Source of the DNA: Sphingomonas echinoides ATCC 14820
GTDB taxonomy: Bacteria > Pseudomonadota > Alphaproteobacteria > Sphingomonadales > Sphingomonadaceae
Direction of reading: 5' to 3'
NCBI RefSeq assembly: GCF_000241465.1
Contig: NZ_JH584235.1
Coordinates: forward strand, 604,305-668,304
DNA length: 64,000 nt
Part shown: piece after piece, positions 25,526-34,746 of the stretch
How positions within the stretch are numbered: position 1 is the stretch's first letter
How the letters are laid out: every line of letters begins with the position of its first letter
Program-made: the position numbers and the translations under genes
Notes under the pieces: generated by a model
Databases searched by the model: none
What the model was told of the DNA's origin: nothing
The model's input: only the letters and a program-made list of their open reading frames with translations

Positions 25526-27123
25526 TGCGCCATGCCTCCACCACCGCCACCGGATTTGCCGGAGCGCATCAAGAAAACGACGGGCGCGACGCACAGCACC
25601 ACGACCATCAACGAATGAAACACGTCGAGAAAGGCAAGCATCGCCGCCTGCCGCTGCACCTGGCTGTAGAGCACGGCGAGCGGCGTGATGGTGTCGCCCG
25701 GCCCGCCAAAGGTGCTTCCGGCCTTGGCCAGCCAGTCGTTATAATTGGGGTTGAGCGGATTGAGCCCATTGACCAGATCCGACTGATGCCGCTGCAGGCC
25801 CGATGCCAGCATCGTTTGCGAGGCAGAAATACCGATCGATCCGCCAAGATTCCGCGCCACGTTCAACATGCTCGACGCCTGCGCGGTCTTGTTCTGCGGC
25901 AAGCCGACATAGGCGACCGCGCTGATCGGCACGAACAGAAACGGCAGCCCCATCGCCTGATACAGCCGCGCCACGCCCGCATCGAGGAAGGTGATGTCGG
26001 CGTTCAGATGCGTCATGTTCCACAAGGCGAATGCCTGGACGAGCAAGGCCGGAAACAGCAGCAACCGCACGTCGACGACGCCCGACAGCCGCCCGGCAAA
26101 CGGCACCGCCACCAGCGTCGCCACCCCGCCAAAGGTCAGCGCCAACCCGGCCTGGAACGAGGTATAGCCAAGCACCTGCTGCAACATTTGCGGGATCAAT
26201 TGGGTGGTGCCGAACAGGATCATGCCGGTCACGCCCATCACCAGCAGCGTCAGCGAGAAATTCCGGCTTTTCAGGAGCTTGAGATCGAGCACGGGCTCGG
26301 GATGCCGGGTTTCCCAGAAGCCGAGCGCGATCAGCGACACGGCCGAAATCGTTGTGGTCGCGATAATCAAGCCGCTCGCAAACCAGTCCTCCCGCTCGCC
26401 GCGATCGAGCGTAAGTTCGAAGAACCCCAGCCCCAATGCGATCAGGATGATGCCGATATAATCGACCCGAATGCCGCGCTTGAGCAGCTTCGCGCGGTCA
26501 TCCTTGATCGCCTTGGGTTCGTCGACGAACAGGTTGACGAGGAATAGCGACACGATGCCGATCGGCACGTTGATGAGAAACACCCAATGCCAGCTCGAAT
26601 TCTCGGTGATATAGCCGCCCAGCGTCGGCCCGAGCACTGGCCCCACCACCACCACAATCGCAAATGCCGCAAACGCCATCCCGCGCAATCGCGGCGGGAA
26701 GGTATCGGCGAGCATCGATTGCTCGACCGGGGCCAGTCCCCCGCCGCCAATTCCCTGCAAAACGCGCGCTATGACGAGCGTCGAGAGATTGGGGGCAAGA
26801 CCACACATGAGCGAAGACAGCGTGAACAGCGCGATCGAGATCATGAAATAGCGCTTCCGCCCGATAACATCGGACAGCCAGCCGCTGATCGGGATGATGA
26901 TCGCGTTGGCGACCAGATAACTGGTCAGCACCCACGTCGCCTGATCGTTCGAAACCGACAGGCCGCCCGCGATATGATCGAGCGCGACGTTGGCGATCGA
27001 CGTGTCGAGCACCTCCATGAAGGTCGGGATCGAGATGATCGCGACAATCAGCCACGGGCTGAAACTGCCCGCTGCGGACCGGGTCGGATCCCATCCGTCC
27101 GCGCGCGCTGCGGCGCTCGCCAT
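25522..27123 (-). CDS. DHA2-family (EmrB/QacA) drug:H+ antiporter
   Basis: The 533-residue inner-membrane transporter has about 14 hydrophobic helices. Family motifs are visible: LDTSIANVALDHIAG in the first helix, SGWLSDVIGRKRYF (motif A) and a motif C-like VVVVGPVLGPTLGGYI. It pairs with the EmrA-like adaptor immediately upstream and the NodT channel downstream to expel drugs or toxic compounds across both membranes. Substrates cannot be read from sequence. Confidence 0.93.
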   Translation of the reverse strand: MASAAARADGWDPTRSAAGSFSPWLIVAIISIPTFMEVLDTSIANVALDHIAGGLSVSNDQATWVLTSYLVANAIIIPISGWLSDVIGRKRYFMISIALFTLSSLMCGLAPNLSTLVIARVLQGIGGGGLAPVEQSMLADTFPPRLRGMAFAAFAIVVVVGPVLGPTLGGYITENSSWHWVFLINVPIGIVSLFLVNLFVDEPKAIKDDRAKLLKRGIRVDYIGIILIALGLGFFELTLDRGEREDWFASGLIIATTTISAVSLIALGFWETRHPEPVLDLKLLKSRNFSLTLLVMGVTGMILFGTTQLIPQMLQQVLGYTSFQAGLALTFGGVATLVAVPFAGRLSGVVDVRLLLFPALLVQAFALWNMTHLNADITFLDAGVARLYQAMGLPFLFVPISAVAYVGLPQNKTAQASSMLNVARNLGGSIGISASQTMLASGLQRHQSDLVNGLNPLNPNYNDWLAKAGSTFGGPGDTITPLAVLYSQVQRQAAMLAFLDVFHSLMVVVLCVAPVVFLMRSGKSGGGGGGMAH

Positions 27124-27124
27124 C

Positions 27125-28234
27125 TTAGCGAACCTTGACCGTGGGGATTACCGACATGCCAGGCCCCAGCGGATATTTGCGGGGATCGGGCGCATTTTTG
27201 GTATCGAACTCGATCCGCACCGGCACGCGCTGCACCACTTTGACATAGTTTCCGGTCGCGTTCTGCGGGGGCAGCAAGGCAAACGCCTGGCCCGCGCCGC
27301 GCTGAATCGAGTCGACATGGCCCTTGAACTTGACGTTGGGATAAGCATCGACCTTGATGTCGACCGGCTTGCCCGCGGTCATGTCGCGCAGCTGGGTTTC
27401 CTTGAAATTGGCGGTCACCCAGATGTGATCGGGCACAATCGCCATCAACTGCGTGCCCGGCCCGACATACGATCCGATATTGACCTGACGATTGACCACT
27501 TGCCCCGCGACCGGCGCGACCAGCCGGTTGTCGCCGAGCGTTACATTGGCCTGCCGCACCGAGGCCTGCCGCGCCTCAATCACCGCACGTGCAGCCGCAA
27601 CCTGGCGGCGCGCGACGGCGATATTGGCAGCGGCGCTATCGATTTGCTGTCGTGCCGCCGCCGCCTCTGCCGCAGTGGAGCGCGCGGTTGCACGCGCCGC
27701 ATCAAGCTGCTGCCCGGCAACGGCGGCAGGGTCGATCCGGCGTAGCGCTTCGTAACGCGCGAGATCCTGCTGCGCCTTGGCGGCGGTGGCGATCGGTGCC
27801 CGCGCTTGTGCGACCGCCTGATCGCGCGTTGCCTCCGAGGCCAGAACTTGCGCCCGCGCCTGCTCGAACTGGGCTTGCGCCTGCTTCACATTGGCGTCGG
27901 CCTCGGCGACCTGCGCTTCGGGCCCTGACGGCTCGATCACGGCCAGCACCTGACCTGCTTCGACATGGCGGTTATCGATGTCCGCGACCGACTTCAGCGT
28001 GCCGGCGACTTTCGGCGCGATCCGCACGATATGGGCATCGACAAAGGCATCGTCGGTCGACTCATATTGCCGTGCGTCCAGATAATATAGCACCGCTGCG
28101 ATCGCGATCGCGCCGACCACCAGGACGAAAATGATCCAGAACAGCGGCTTGCTGAAGATCGACGGCTTTGAGGGTTCTTCGGCTGCCGAGGGAGCCTCCC
28201 CGGATTTCGCTTCGGGCTGGGGCGTGTCGCTCAT
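27125..28234 (-). CDS. EmrA/HlyD-type membrane fusion protein
   Basis: The 369-residue periplasmic adaptor has one N-terminal membrane helix (about 28-52). A lipoyl-like/barrel region begins at ESTDDAFVDAHIVRIAPKVAGTL, and a long alanine-rich coiled coil (about 105-210) is followed by the second half (DNRLVAPVAGQVVNRQVNIGSYVGPG). It bridges the EmrB-like pump and the NodT channel. Its start overlaps the TetR stop as ATGA, and it ends one base before the pump gene. Confidence 0.93.
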   Translation of the reverse strand: MSDTPQPEAKSGEAPSAAEEPSKPSIFSKPLFWIIFVLVVGAIAIAAVLYYLDARQYESTDDAFVDAHIVRIAPKVAGTLKSVADIDNRHVEAGQVLAVIEPSGPEAQVAEADANVKQAQAQFEQARAQVLASEATRDQAVAQARAPIATAAKAQQDLARYEALRRIDPAAVAGQQLDAARATARSTAAEAAAARQQIDSAAANIAVARRQVAAARAVIEARQASVRQANVTLGDNRLVAPVAGQVVNRQVNIGSYVGPGTQLMAIVPDHIWVTANFKETQLRDMTAGKPVDIKVDAYPNVKFKGHVDSIQRGAGQAFALLPPQNATGNYVKVVQRVPVRIEFDTKNAPDPRKYPLGPGMSVIPTVKVR

Positions 28235-28917
28235 GAAAGCTCCTGTCGTTCGGCGATCAGTCGGTCGAGAATGGCATCGGTATTGGCGGCGATCCGGCCC
28301 CCAAGCGCGGAGATCGCGGAGGCATCAAGGTCGGGACGCTGCATCAGCTTAAGAACCGTCGCGCGCGAAGCCCGCAGCGTGACGACCTGCCCAATCAAGG
28401 TGACAACGGCAACGCGTGCCGTATCGCCATCGTCGCGCCCGGTTGCGATCTGGACCAGATGCGCAAGCGTGCGGAGCATGGTTCCCAGCATACCGCCATA
28501 AATGCGCTCGAACGCAGCGGTCGGCTCCATCTGCTCGCGCATGATGAACAGCGAGTAGGACGTGTTTTTTTGACCCGTCATCTTCTCGACCAGACTGGCC
28601 AGGATGGCGTGGATCAGCGTGCGGGCGGCCGCTGGCGTCATGCCTTCGGGAACGCCGCCGTCAATCAGAGGCGAGAGCGTACCGCCCATTTGCGCGGCGA
28701 TATGGCCGGCGGCGGCAAGGTATAGCCCTTCCTTGCCACCAAAATGATAGGTGATCGAGGACATCGCCGTGCCTGCCGCAGCGGCGATGCTGCGCGTGCT
28801 CGCGCCGTCCAGCCCCTTGCTGGCAAATTCCGCGATCGCGATTTCAAGGAGTCGTTGCTGGACCACGTGACGCCGATAATTCGTTCGAACGAACAAGGCA
28901 ATCTGCAAATTGTGCAA
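28231..28917 (-). CDS. TetR-family repressor of the efflux operon
   Basis: The protein has up to 228 residues. The N-terminal TetR DNA-binding domain includes RLLEIAIAEFASKGLDGASTRSIAAAAGTAMSSITYHFGGKEGLY; the C-terminal part resembles CerR-like ligand-binding domains. It is the first gene of the efflux operon and probably controls it. The start is uncertain: TTG 28917 has no good ribosome site, and a GTG at 28866 (VQQRLLEIA) would place a perfect 14-base palindrome just upstream of the gene instead of inside it. Confidence 0.88.
   Translation of the reverse strand: MHNLQIALFVRTNYRRHVVQQRLLEIAIAEFASKGLDGASTRSIAAAAGTAMSSITYHFGGKEGLYLAAAGHIAAQMGGTLSPLIDGGVPEGMTPAAARTLIHAILASLVEKMTGQKNTSYSLFIMREQMEPTAAFERIYGGMLGTMLRTLAHLVQIATGRDDGDTARVAVVTLIGQVVTLRASRATVLKLMQRPDLDASAISALGGRIAANTDAILDRLIAERQELS
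28880..28893. promoter_or_regulatory. Perfect 14-base palindrome, candidate TetR operator
   Basis: TTCGTTCGAACGAA reads the same on both strands. It lies at the 5' end of the TetR gene, 13 bases upstream of the alternative GTG start. Size and place fit an autoregulatory operator controlling the efflux operon. Confidence 0.5.
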
Positions 28918-28956
28918 CGCCGCAAAAACGCCGCTCCTGCGGTTAGGTTGCGTGGC

Positions 28957-30450
28957 TCAGGCGTCTATCGTGTGCTGCGTCGCTTGGGCGGCTTCGGGAA
29001 TTGCGGGATTGGAAAACTCCATCCCGTCATCGACCGATCCGTAGCGCAGCGCGAGCAAGTCCCGCGCATAATTTTGATGGACGCGCCACGGCGTCTTGCT
29101 GCCCTGCTTCGGGAATTTCTCCATCGCGCGAGTCACATAGCCCGAACTGAAGTCCAGGAACGGCGCTGGCGTTAGCGCGGCATCGCCAACGCGCGGGGTT
29201 GCCTGTCGCAACCCGCGCTTCTTCATGGTGTTGAGCAGCCGACACACATAGGCGCAGGTCAGATCCGCCTTCAGCGTCCACGAGGCATTGGTATAGCCGA
29301 ACGAGGTCGCCATGTTCGGCACGTCCGAAAACATCATGCCTTTGTAATTGAAGGTTTTCGACAAATCGACCGGGGCACCGTCCACGCTGAACGCGACGTC
29401 GCTCAGCAATTGCAATTCCAGCCCGGTCGCGGTCACCACTAGGTCGGCGGGCAGCTCCGCGCCCGATTGCAACGTAATGCCGTCGCGGGTGAAATGCGCG
29501 ATCGTGTCGGTCACCACCGAAGCCTTCCCGCTCTTGATCACCGCGAACAGATCGGCATCGGGCACCAGGCATAGCCGCTGATCCCACGGGTTGTAGCGTG
29601 GGGTAAAATGCGTCGCGACGTCGTAATCGGCACCAAGCTCGCCCCGCACCATTTCGATGAGCCGCTCCTTGGTCTTTTCCGGGCGCTTGCGGGCAAGGTT
29701 GAAGAAGAACATCTGGAACAGCACGTTGCGCCAGCGCACGAGGCTATAGGCCAGTTTCGCGGGCAATTTGGATCGCAGCCAATTGGCCGTCGCATCCTCC
29801 GCCGGTCGCGACACGACATAGGTTGGCGAGCGTTGCAGCATCGTGACATGCGCCGCGCTCTCGGCCATGGCGGGCACCAGCGTCACCGCGGTCGCTCCGC
29901 TGCCGATCACCACCACGGTCTTGGCCGCATAATCGAGATCGGCGGGCCAGAATTGCGGATGGACGATCCGGCCGCCGAAATCCTCCATGCCCGGCCATTC
30001 CGGCGCATGGCCGCGCGCGTAATTGTAATAGCCGCTGCACATGAAGAGGAAATTGCAGGTGAAAGCGACGGGCCCGTCCGGCCCCTCCGCTTCCACCGTC
30101 CAGCGCGCCTCTGCCGTCGACCAGGCCGCGCGCTTGACGTGATGGCCAAAGCGGATGTGGCGATCGATACCATAGTCGCGCGCGGTGTCGCTAACATACT
30201 TCAAAATCGAGGGACCATCGGCGATCGCTTTCGCCTCGGTCCACGGCTTGAACGCATAGCCCAGCGTGAACATGTCCGAATCCGAACGGATGCCGGGATA
30301 GCGGAACAGGTCCCACGTCCCGCCCAATGCCGCTCGCCCTTCGAGAATCACATAGCTTCGGTCGGGGCATTGGGTTTGCAGATGATAGCCCGCGCCGATC
30401 CCGGAAATCCCCGCACCGACAACGACGACGTCGAAATGTTCCATGCTCAT
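28957..30450 (-). CDS. Flavin-dependent Baeyer-Villiger-type monooxygenase
   Basis: The 497-residue enzyme has an N-terminal FAD motif (VVVVGAGISGIGAGYHL), an NADPH motif (VVVIGSGATAVTLVPAMAE near residues 180-200), and the Baeyer-Villiger fingerprint FGGRIVHPQFW, which fits FxGxxxHxxxW exactly. Such enzymes insert oxygen next to a ketone, or oxidise S or N atoms, using NADPH and O2. The substrate is unknown. It lies 39 bases upstream of the TetR gene on the same strand, so read-through into the efflux operon is possible. Confidence 0.9.
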   Translation of the reverse strand: MSMEHFDVVVVGAGISGIGAGYHLQTQCPDRSYVILEGRAALGGTWDLFRYPGIRSDSDMFTLGYAFKPWTEAKAIADGPSILKYVSDTARDYGIDRHIRFGHHVKRAAWSTAEARWTVEAEGPDGPVAFTCNFLFMCSGYYNYARGHAPEWPGMEDFGGRIVHPQFWPADLDYAAKTVVVIGSGATAVTLVPAMAESAAHVTMLQRSPTYVVSRPAEDATANWLRSKLPAKLAYSLVRWRNVLFQMFFFNLARKRPEKTKERLIEMVRGELGADYDVATHFTPRYNPWDQRLCLVPDADLFAVIKSGKASVVTDTIAHFTRDGITLQSGAELPADLVVTATGLELQLLSDVAFSVDGAPVDLSKTFNYKGMMFSDVPNMATSFGYTNASWTLKADLTCAYVCRLLNTMKKRGLRQATPRVGDAALTPAPFLDFSSGYVTRAMEKFPKQGSKTPWRVHQNYARDLLALRYGSVDDGMEFSNPAIPEAAQATQHTIDA

Positions 30451-30513
30451 AATCGCTCTCCGTAGGATACCCGATATTCGATTTTCGGGCTCACGGGAAG
30501 CGATCCGTTGCGA

Positions 30514-33500
30514 TTAGAAATCTTTCTTGTAGCGCACCGTGACGTTGGACCCACCGAACGACCCGGCTTGTGACAGCACACTGAGCGCCTTCGTCAGCGA
30601 AACCTCCAACTGTGTGGCGGTGAAGCCGCGCGCATCGGTGATCACCTCCACGTAGATGTTGTTGGTGATGTATTTGCCCGCCGCCAGGGACGTGCTGCGC
30701 CCGGTGGCGCTGTCCGCCCCGAGAATGCGCAGGCGATCGATCCCGGCGACCGAGCGCAATTTGCCAAGCGGGTTGAGCCCGCCGCCGGAGCCGCGCAACG
30801 AGTTGAGCGCGGCGGCGAGCTGGATCGCCTGGATTGCCGATAGATTGGTGACCGAACTGCCGAACAGCAACCGGCTAAGCACCTCGTCCTGCGGCAAAGC
30901 GGGGGTGGAGTTGAACGCGATTTGCGGCTTCTGCCCCGTGCCCGAGACATCGATCACCACGGTGATGCCGTTGGTGGTGGTCGTGGCACTCAGCGCGATT
31001 TGCGGATCGACCAAAGCGCCGCCGTCGAACCGGACGTCGCCCTTGGTCACGTCGAAGCGCTTGCCGGCGAAGGAGTAGGTGCCGCGCACGATCTCGAGAT
31101 TGCCGGTTACGCGCGGGGCGAGCGAAGTGCCGACGACGCGCAAATCCGCTTGCCATTCGGATTCGAGCCCCATGCCCGACACGAACAACTGATTGTCCGC
31201 ACGCACGCGCAGGTCGAGCTTGAACAGCCCGACCGGTTCGGCGGGCGCGGTCGCCTGCGCATTGGCCTTGATGAGGTCGCTCTTGCGGCGCACGCCGGTC
31301 AGTTCCGCAACATCGGCCTGGCCCTGGCGAATGATCTCATAGCGCGCATTGGGGATGCGCAAATCCCCCGTGATCAGGCCGCCATTGGCCTTGCTGTTGG
31401 TGATCGCGATCGTGCCGGTCGCAGTCGCGCCGAGCGCGTCGCTGCTGGCGAGGCGCGCATTGTTGAGCGTCGCGCGGACATCAATCGGGAAGCCCGCTGC
31501 CGCCGAGAAGCCGACCGATCCCTGCCCCTGCACGGTCCCCTCGCCCGCCCGCGCCGACAGCTGCGTGATCTCCAGCCGGTCATTGGTGAAGCGCCCGGCG
31601 AGCTTCATCTGGGTCAGCCGCGTGCCATAAACTTCATTGTCATAGGTCAGCGAATCCGCCCGGAGCAGGCCGGTCAGTTGTGGAGCATCGACCCTGCCTG
31701 CAAAATCGGCCGCCACCGCGATTGGCCCCGACAGTTGCTGCCGCGACAGGCCCGCAAAGGAGAACAGCACGCCCGACGGACCATTATAACGAATGCCGCC
31801 CGACAAGGGGGCCGTCATCAGCCGCTGCGTCCAATCGCTACCGCCGCCGAGCGACCCCAGCGTGACTACCAACCGCCCGATCGTGGTGCCGCCACGCTGC
31901 ACCAACGCGCGCAGATCGCCGCCATTGGCGTTCAAGCCGATCTGCGTGACCAAATCCACGGGTTCGGAGACGCTCGCCAGGCTCGATCGGGTGAACCGCG
32001 TGACGCGGAATTGCCCGGCGATGGTCGGCACAGCAGCCCCGCGCGGCTGGGTATAATCGAGCGAGCCGGTGGCCGATCCGCCAAGACCGAGATCCGGAAC
32101 GATTGCGTTGGCGACCGAGAGGTCGAGCGCATCGAGGCGGAGCTTGGCAACGAGCCCCGCACCATAATCGGCGGCAATGCGCGCACTGCCCTTGTCAAAA
32201 TCGATCCGCGTCGGCTGAAGATGATAGGTCCCCCGCTCGATCGCGATCCGCGCAGGCGTGCCGGTCTTGAAGCCGATGCCGTTGGCCTGCCCCTGCGCCG
32301 CGACCAGCCACAAGGTTGGGCTCAGCCGCGCATTGGCGGCGATATGGAACGGCACGCCGTTCGAGCCCGACGCAACCGCCTGCGCGGTGCCATTGCCATT
32401 GACGTAATTGACCTTCGCGCGCGCGCTCGACAGCACTGCCGCGCCGTAGCGCAGATCGGCAACTTGCGCGTCGGCAACGATCTGCGGCGCGTTGGGGTAG
32501 AGGATCGCCTGTGCATTGACGATCGCGCGTCCGATCGTGAAGTCGACCGCGCCCGGAACCTTGGCGTTGCTCGCGCGGGCGGCGACATCGACGCGCTGCA
32601 CCTTGCCCTGCGCGGCGAGCAGCGCGGCACCGTTAATGCCCGATCCGGCGAACTGAACACGCCCGGCGAAAGGCCCGGCGGGAAGCTGCTGGAGCTTCCC
32701 GGTGAAATCGACCCCGGCGAAACGCGCTTTGCGGATGTCGACCGCCAATTGCGTACCGGGCGTGACGTTTAGGTCGGCGGTGAACGGGCCATATTGCGTC
32801 CCGCCCTTGGCGAGCACGGCATAAGACGACCCCGTGCCGCGCACCGTCGCTTCCAGATCGACCAGCCCCACCCCAACGCCGGGGCGCGGCGCGCGCAGCA
32901 GCACGACCGGCTTGGTCGCGGTGCCCGTGACGCGGGCAAAGAGCGGGCCATATTGCGTCGAATAGGCGTCCGCTTCGACCAGCAACGGGCCCTTTGGATC
33001 ATAACGCCCCTGCCCGCGCGTCACGCGGAATTGAGGCGCGGCCAAATGCAGGTTGCGGAAGGTGACGATGCCGTTCGGGTCATAGCCGACATCCGCCGTC
33101 ACCACCGCATTTCCGCCAAGAAAGCTGCGCGCGCCGTCATTGAAGATTTGCGATGTCCTGGCCGCAACATGGCCGGTAATGCCGAAGCCGCCGCTCGCCA
33201 CCGTCACCACTTTGGCATCGGTGCGCAGCGAAACGATGCCGACGCCATCGATCCGGTAATCATTCACTCGCCCGTTGAGCGCGCCACGATAGAGGCCGGT
33301 CTTCAAATTGGCGACGACCAAGGCGGTCGCGTCGATCTTGTTCGAACGGATCCGCAGATTGTCCGACAGCAGCGTATTGCCGGTGATGGCAATATCGCCA
33401 TTGATCGCGACAGTGTCGAGCAAGCCACCTGCCGCCGCATTGAGCCCGGTCACGCGCGCAGCGCGGGCGGCGAGCGGGACGATGATATGGTCGGCATTCA

Positions 33501-34746
33501 CCCGCGCCAGCCCCGACGCGTAGAGCTTCTCAACCTGCGTCTCGCCAAAGCCCAGCACGGCGGCGGTCACGACATAATTGACGGTTGGCGTCGCGAATTT
33601 GCCGTCGAGCACGACGCGCGCCGCCACATCGCGCCCGCGCAAATTGGGGGCGATCGCGCCGGGGGTCAGCAACTTCGCATCGACCGCGAACTGCCCGAAA
33701 CGGCTCTCGGCAAGGTCGAGCAGGCCCTTGGCATTCAGCGCCAGCGCATCGGAGCGCAGCGCCCCCGACAGCGTCACGCGCCGCTGGTCGAGCGTGGCGG
33801 TGAGCGCGACCTGCACGCGCGGCGCGGTCAGCCGGGCGAGCGGATTGGCCGCACTCGCCTCCGTCTTGGGCGCGCCGCCGGGATACAGGCCCGGATTGGC
33901 GAAGCCGCGCACGGTGAAGGTGCCGCTGTTCGCGGTCAGCGCCAGATCGGTGAAGGACGCGCCGCCCAGCGTGCCGGCCGCCTTGCCCTGCCACGCTTTC
34001 CAACTGCCCTTGCCGCCAATGCTGAAATCGAGCGGGGCCTTCAGCCCGCTCATGCTGGCAACCACGCCGGTTGCCGGGGCAACCAGATGCGCATCGAGGT
34101 CCAGCCGGTTCGCATCGGGCACGGCGTCGAGCTTGAAGATCAGCCGATCGCCGCCCGCAATACCGCGCCCGGCCAGCGCCGAGACGCTGGCGGTCACTTG
34201 CGCGCGCCGCTCGGCAATATGGGTCGCGCCGTCGATCTTGAGGATGTGGACCGCCCCCGTCACCGGTTGCGCGAGCACCATCCGCGCGACCGTCAACCGC
34301 CCGATATCAATGTCCAGATCGGGCAGAATCGGCGCATTGGGGTCGGTCGGCACCGCCTTGAACGCCGGGGAGCGTTGCATCGTCACCAGCGCCGCTTGCG
34401 CCGAGCGCACGTCAATATGGTTGTTCAGATAGGCGAACGGCCGCCAATCCACCGCGATGCGCGGCGCGGTCAGGAACACGCCCTTGGGATCGCTGACGCG
34501 CACATCGGTCAACACCATTGCGCCGTACAGCGAACCTTCGATCCGCCCGACCTTGATGTTGAGGCCGGACGCCGTGGTGTACCCGCCCAGTGAATTGGCG
34601 ATGATCCGGCGGCCCGGCGCGGTGTTGAGGCCAAGCACCAGGAGCCCGGCCACAACGATCAGCCCCAACAGCGTGAGCCCAACCCATTTCAGCGCCCGCT
34701 GCCAGAAGGGTGCACGCGCGATGACGACAGTCTGTTCGGTCATCAA
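30514..34746 (-). CDS. tamB: Translocation and assembly module inner-membrane component TamB
   Basis: The 1410-residue protein has one N-terminal membrane helix (WVGLTLLGLIVVAGLLVLGL), a very long periplasmic stretch of beta repeats, and a C-terminal TamB/DUF490 domain ending VTVRYKKDF. AsmA/TamB proteins form a hydrophobic groove across the periplasm for lipid transport and assist outer-membrane protein assembly. Its start overlaps the tamA stop (34743-34746), as expected for a coupled tamA-tamB pair. Confidence 0.93.
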   Translation of the reverse strand: MMTEQTVVIARAPFWQRALKWVGLTLLGLIVVAGLLVLGLNTAPGRRIIANSLGGYTTASGLNIKVGRIEGSLYGAMVLTDVRVSDPKGVFLTAPRIAVDWRPFAYLNNHIDVRSAQAALVTMQRSPAFKAVPTDPNAPILPDLDIDIGRLTVARMVLAQPVTGAVHILKIDGATHIAERRAQVTASVSALAGRGIAGGDRLIFKLDAVPDANRLDLDAHLVAPATGVVASMSGLKAPLDFSIGGKGSWKAWQGKAAGTLGGASFTDLALTANSGTFTVRGFANPGLYPGGAPKTEASAANPLARLTAPRVQVALTATLDQRRVTLSGALRSDALALNAKGLLDLAESRFGQFAVDAKLLTPGAIAPNLRGRDVAARVVLDGKFATPTVNYVVTAAVLGFGETQVEKLYASGLARVNADHIIVPLAARAARVTGLNAAAGGLLDTVAINGDIAITGNTLLSDNLRIRSNKIDATALVVANLKTGLYRGALNGRVNDYRIDGVGIVSLRTDAKVVTVASGGFGITGHVAARTSQIFNDGARSFLGGNAVVTADVGYDPNGIVTFRNLHLAAPQFRVTRGQGRYDPKGPLLVEADAYSTQYGPLFARVTGTATKPVVLLRAPRPGVGVGLVDLEATVRGTGSSYAVLAKGGTQYGPFTADLNVTPGTQLAVDIRKARFAGVDFTGKLQQLPAGPFAGRVQFAGSGINGAALLAAQGKVQRVDVAARASNAKVPGAVDFTIGRAIVNAQAILYPNAPQIVADAQVADLRYGAAVLSSARAKVNYVNGNGTAQAVASGSNGVPFHIAANARLSPTLWLVAAQGQANGIGFKTGTPARIAIERGTYHLQPTRIDFDKGSARIAADYGAGLVAKLRLDALDLSVANAIVPDLGLGGSATGSLDYTQPRGAAVPTIAGQFRVTRFTRSSLASVSEPVDLVTQIGLNANGGDLRALVQRGGTTIGRLVVTLGSLGGGSDWTQRLMTAPLSGGIRYNGPSGVLFSFAGLSRQQLSGPIAVAADFAGRVDAPQLTGLLRADSLTYDNEVYGTRLTQMKLAGRFTNDRLEITQLSARAGEGTVQGQGSVGFSAAAGFPIDVRATLNNARLASSDALGATATGTIAITNSKANGGLITGDLRIPNARYEIIRQGQADVAELTGVRRKSDLIKANAQATAPAEPVGLFKLDLRVRADNQLFVSGMGLESEWQADLRVVGTSLAPRVTGNLEIVRGTYSFAGKRFDVTKGDVRFDGGALVDPQIALSATTTTNGITVVIDVSGTGQKPQIAFNSTPALPQDEVLSRLLFGSSVTNLSAIQAIQLAAALNSLRGSGGGLNPLGKLRSVAGIDRLRILGADSATGRSTSLAAGKYITNNIYVEVITDARGFTATQLEVSLTKALSVLSQAGSFGGSNVTVRYKKDF

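Noticed and set aside
30922..34593. Plus-strand open frames of about 600 codons opposite tamB
   Set aside because: They are shadows of the high-GC tamB frame, with Arg/His/Pro-rich translations and no domain.
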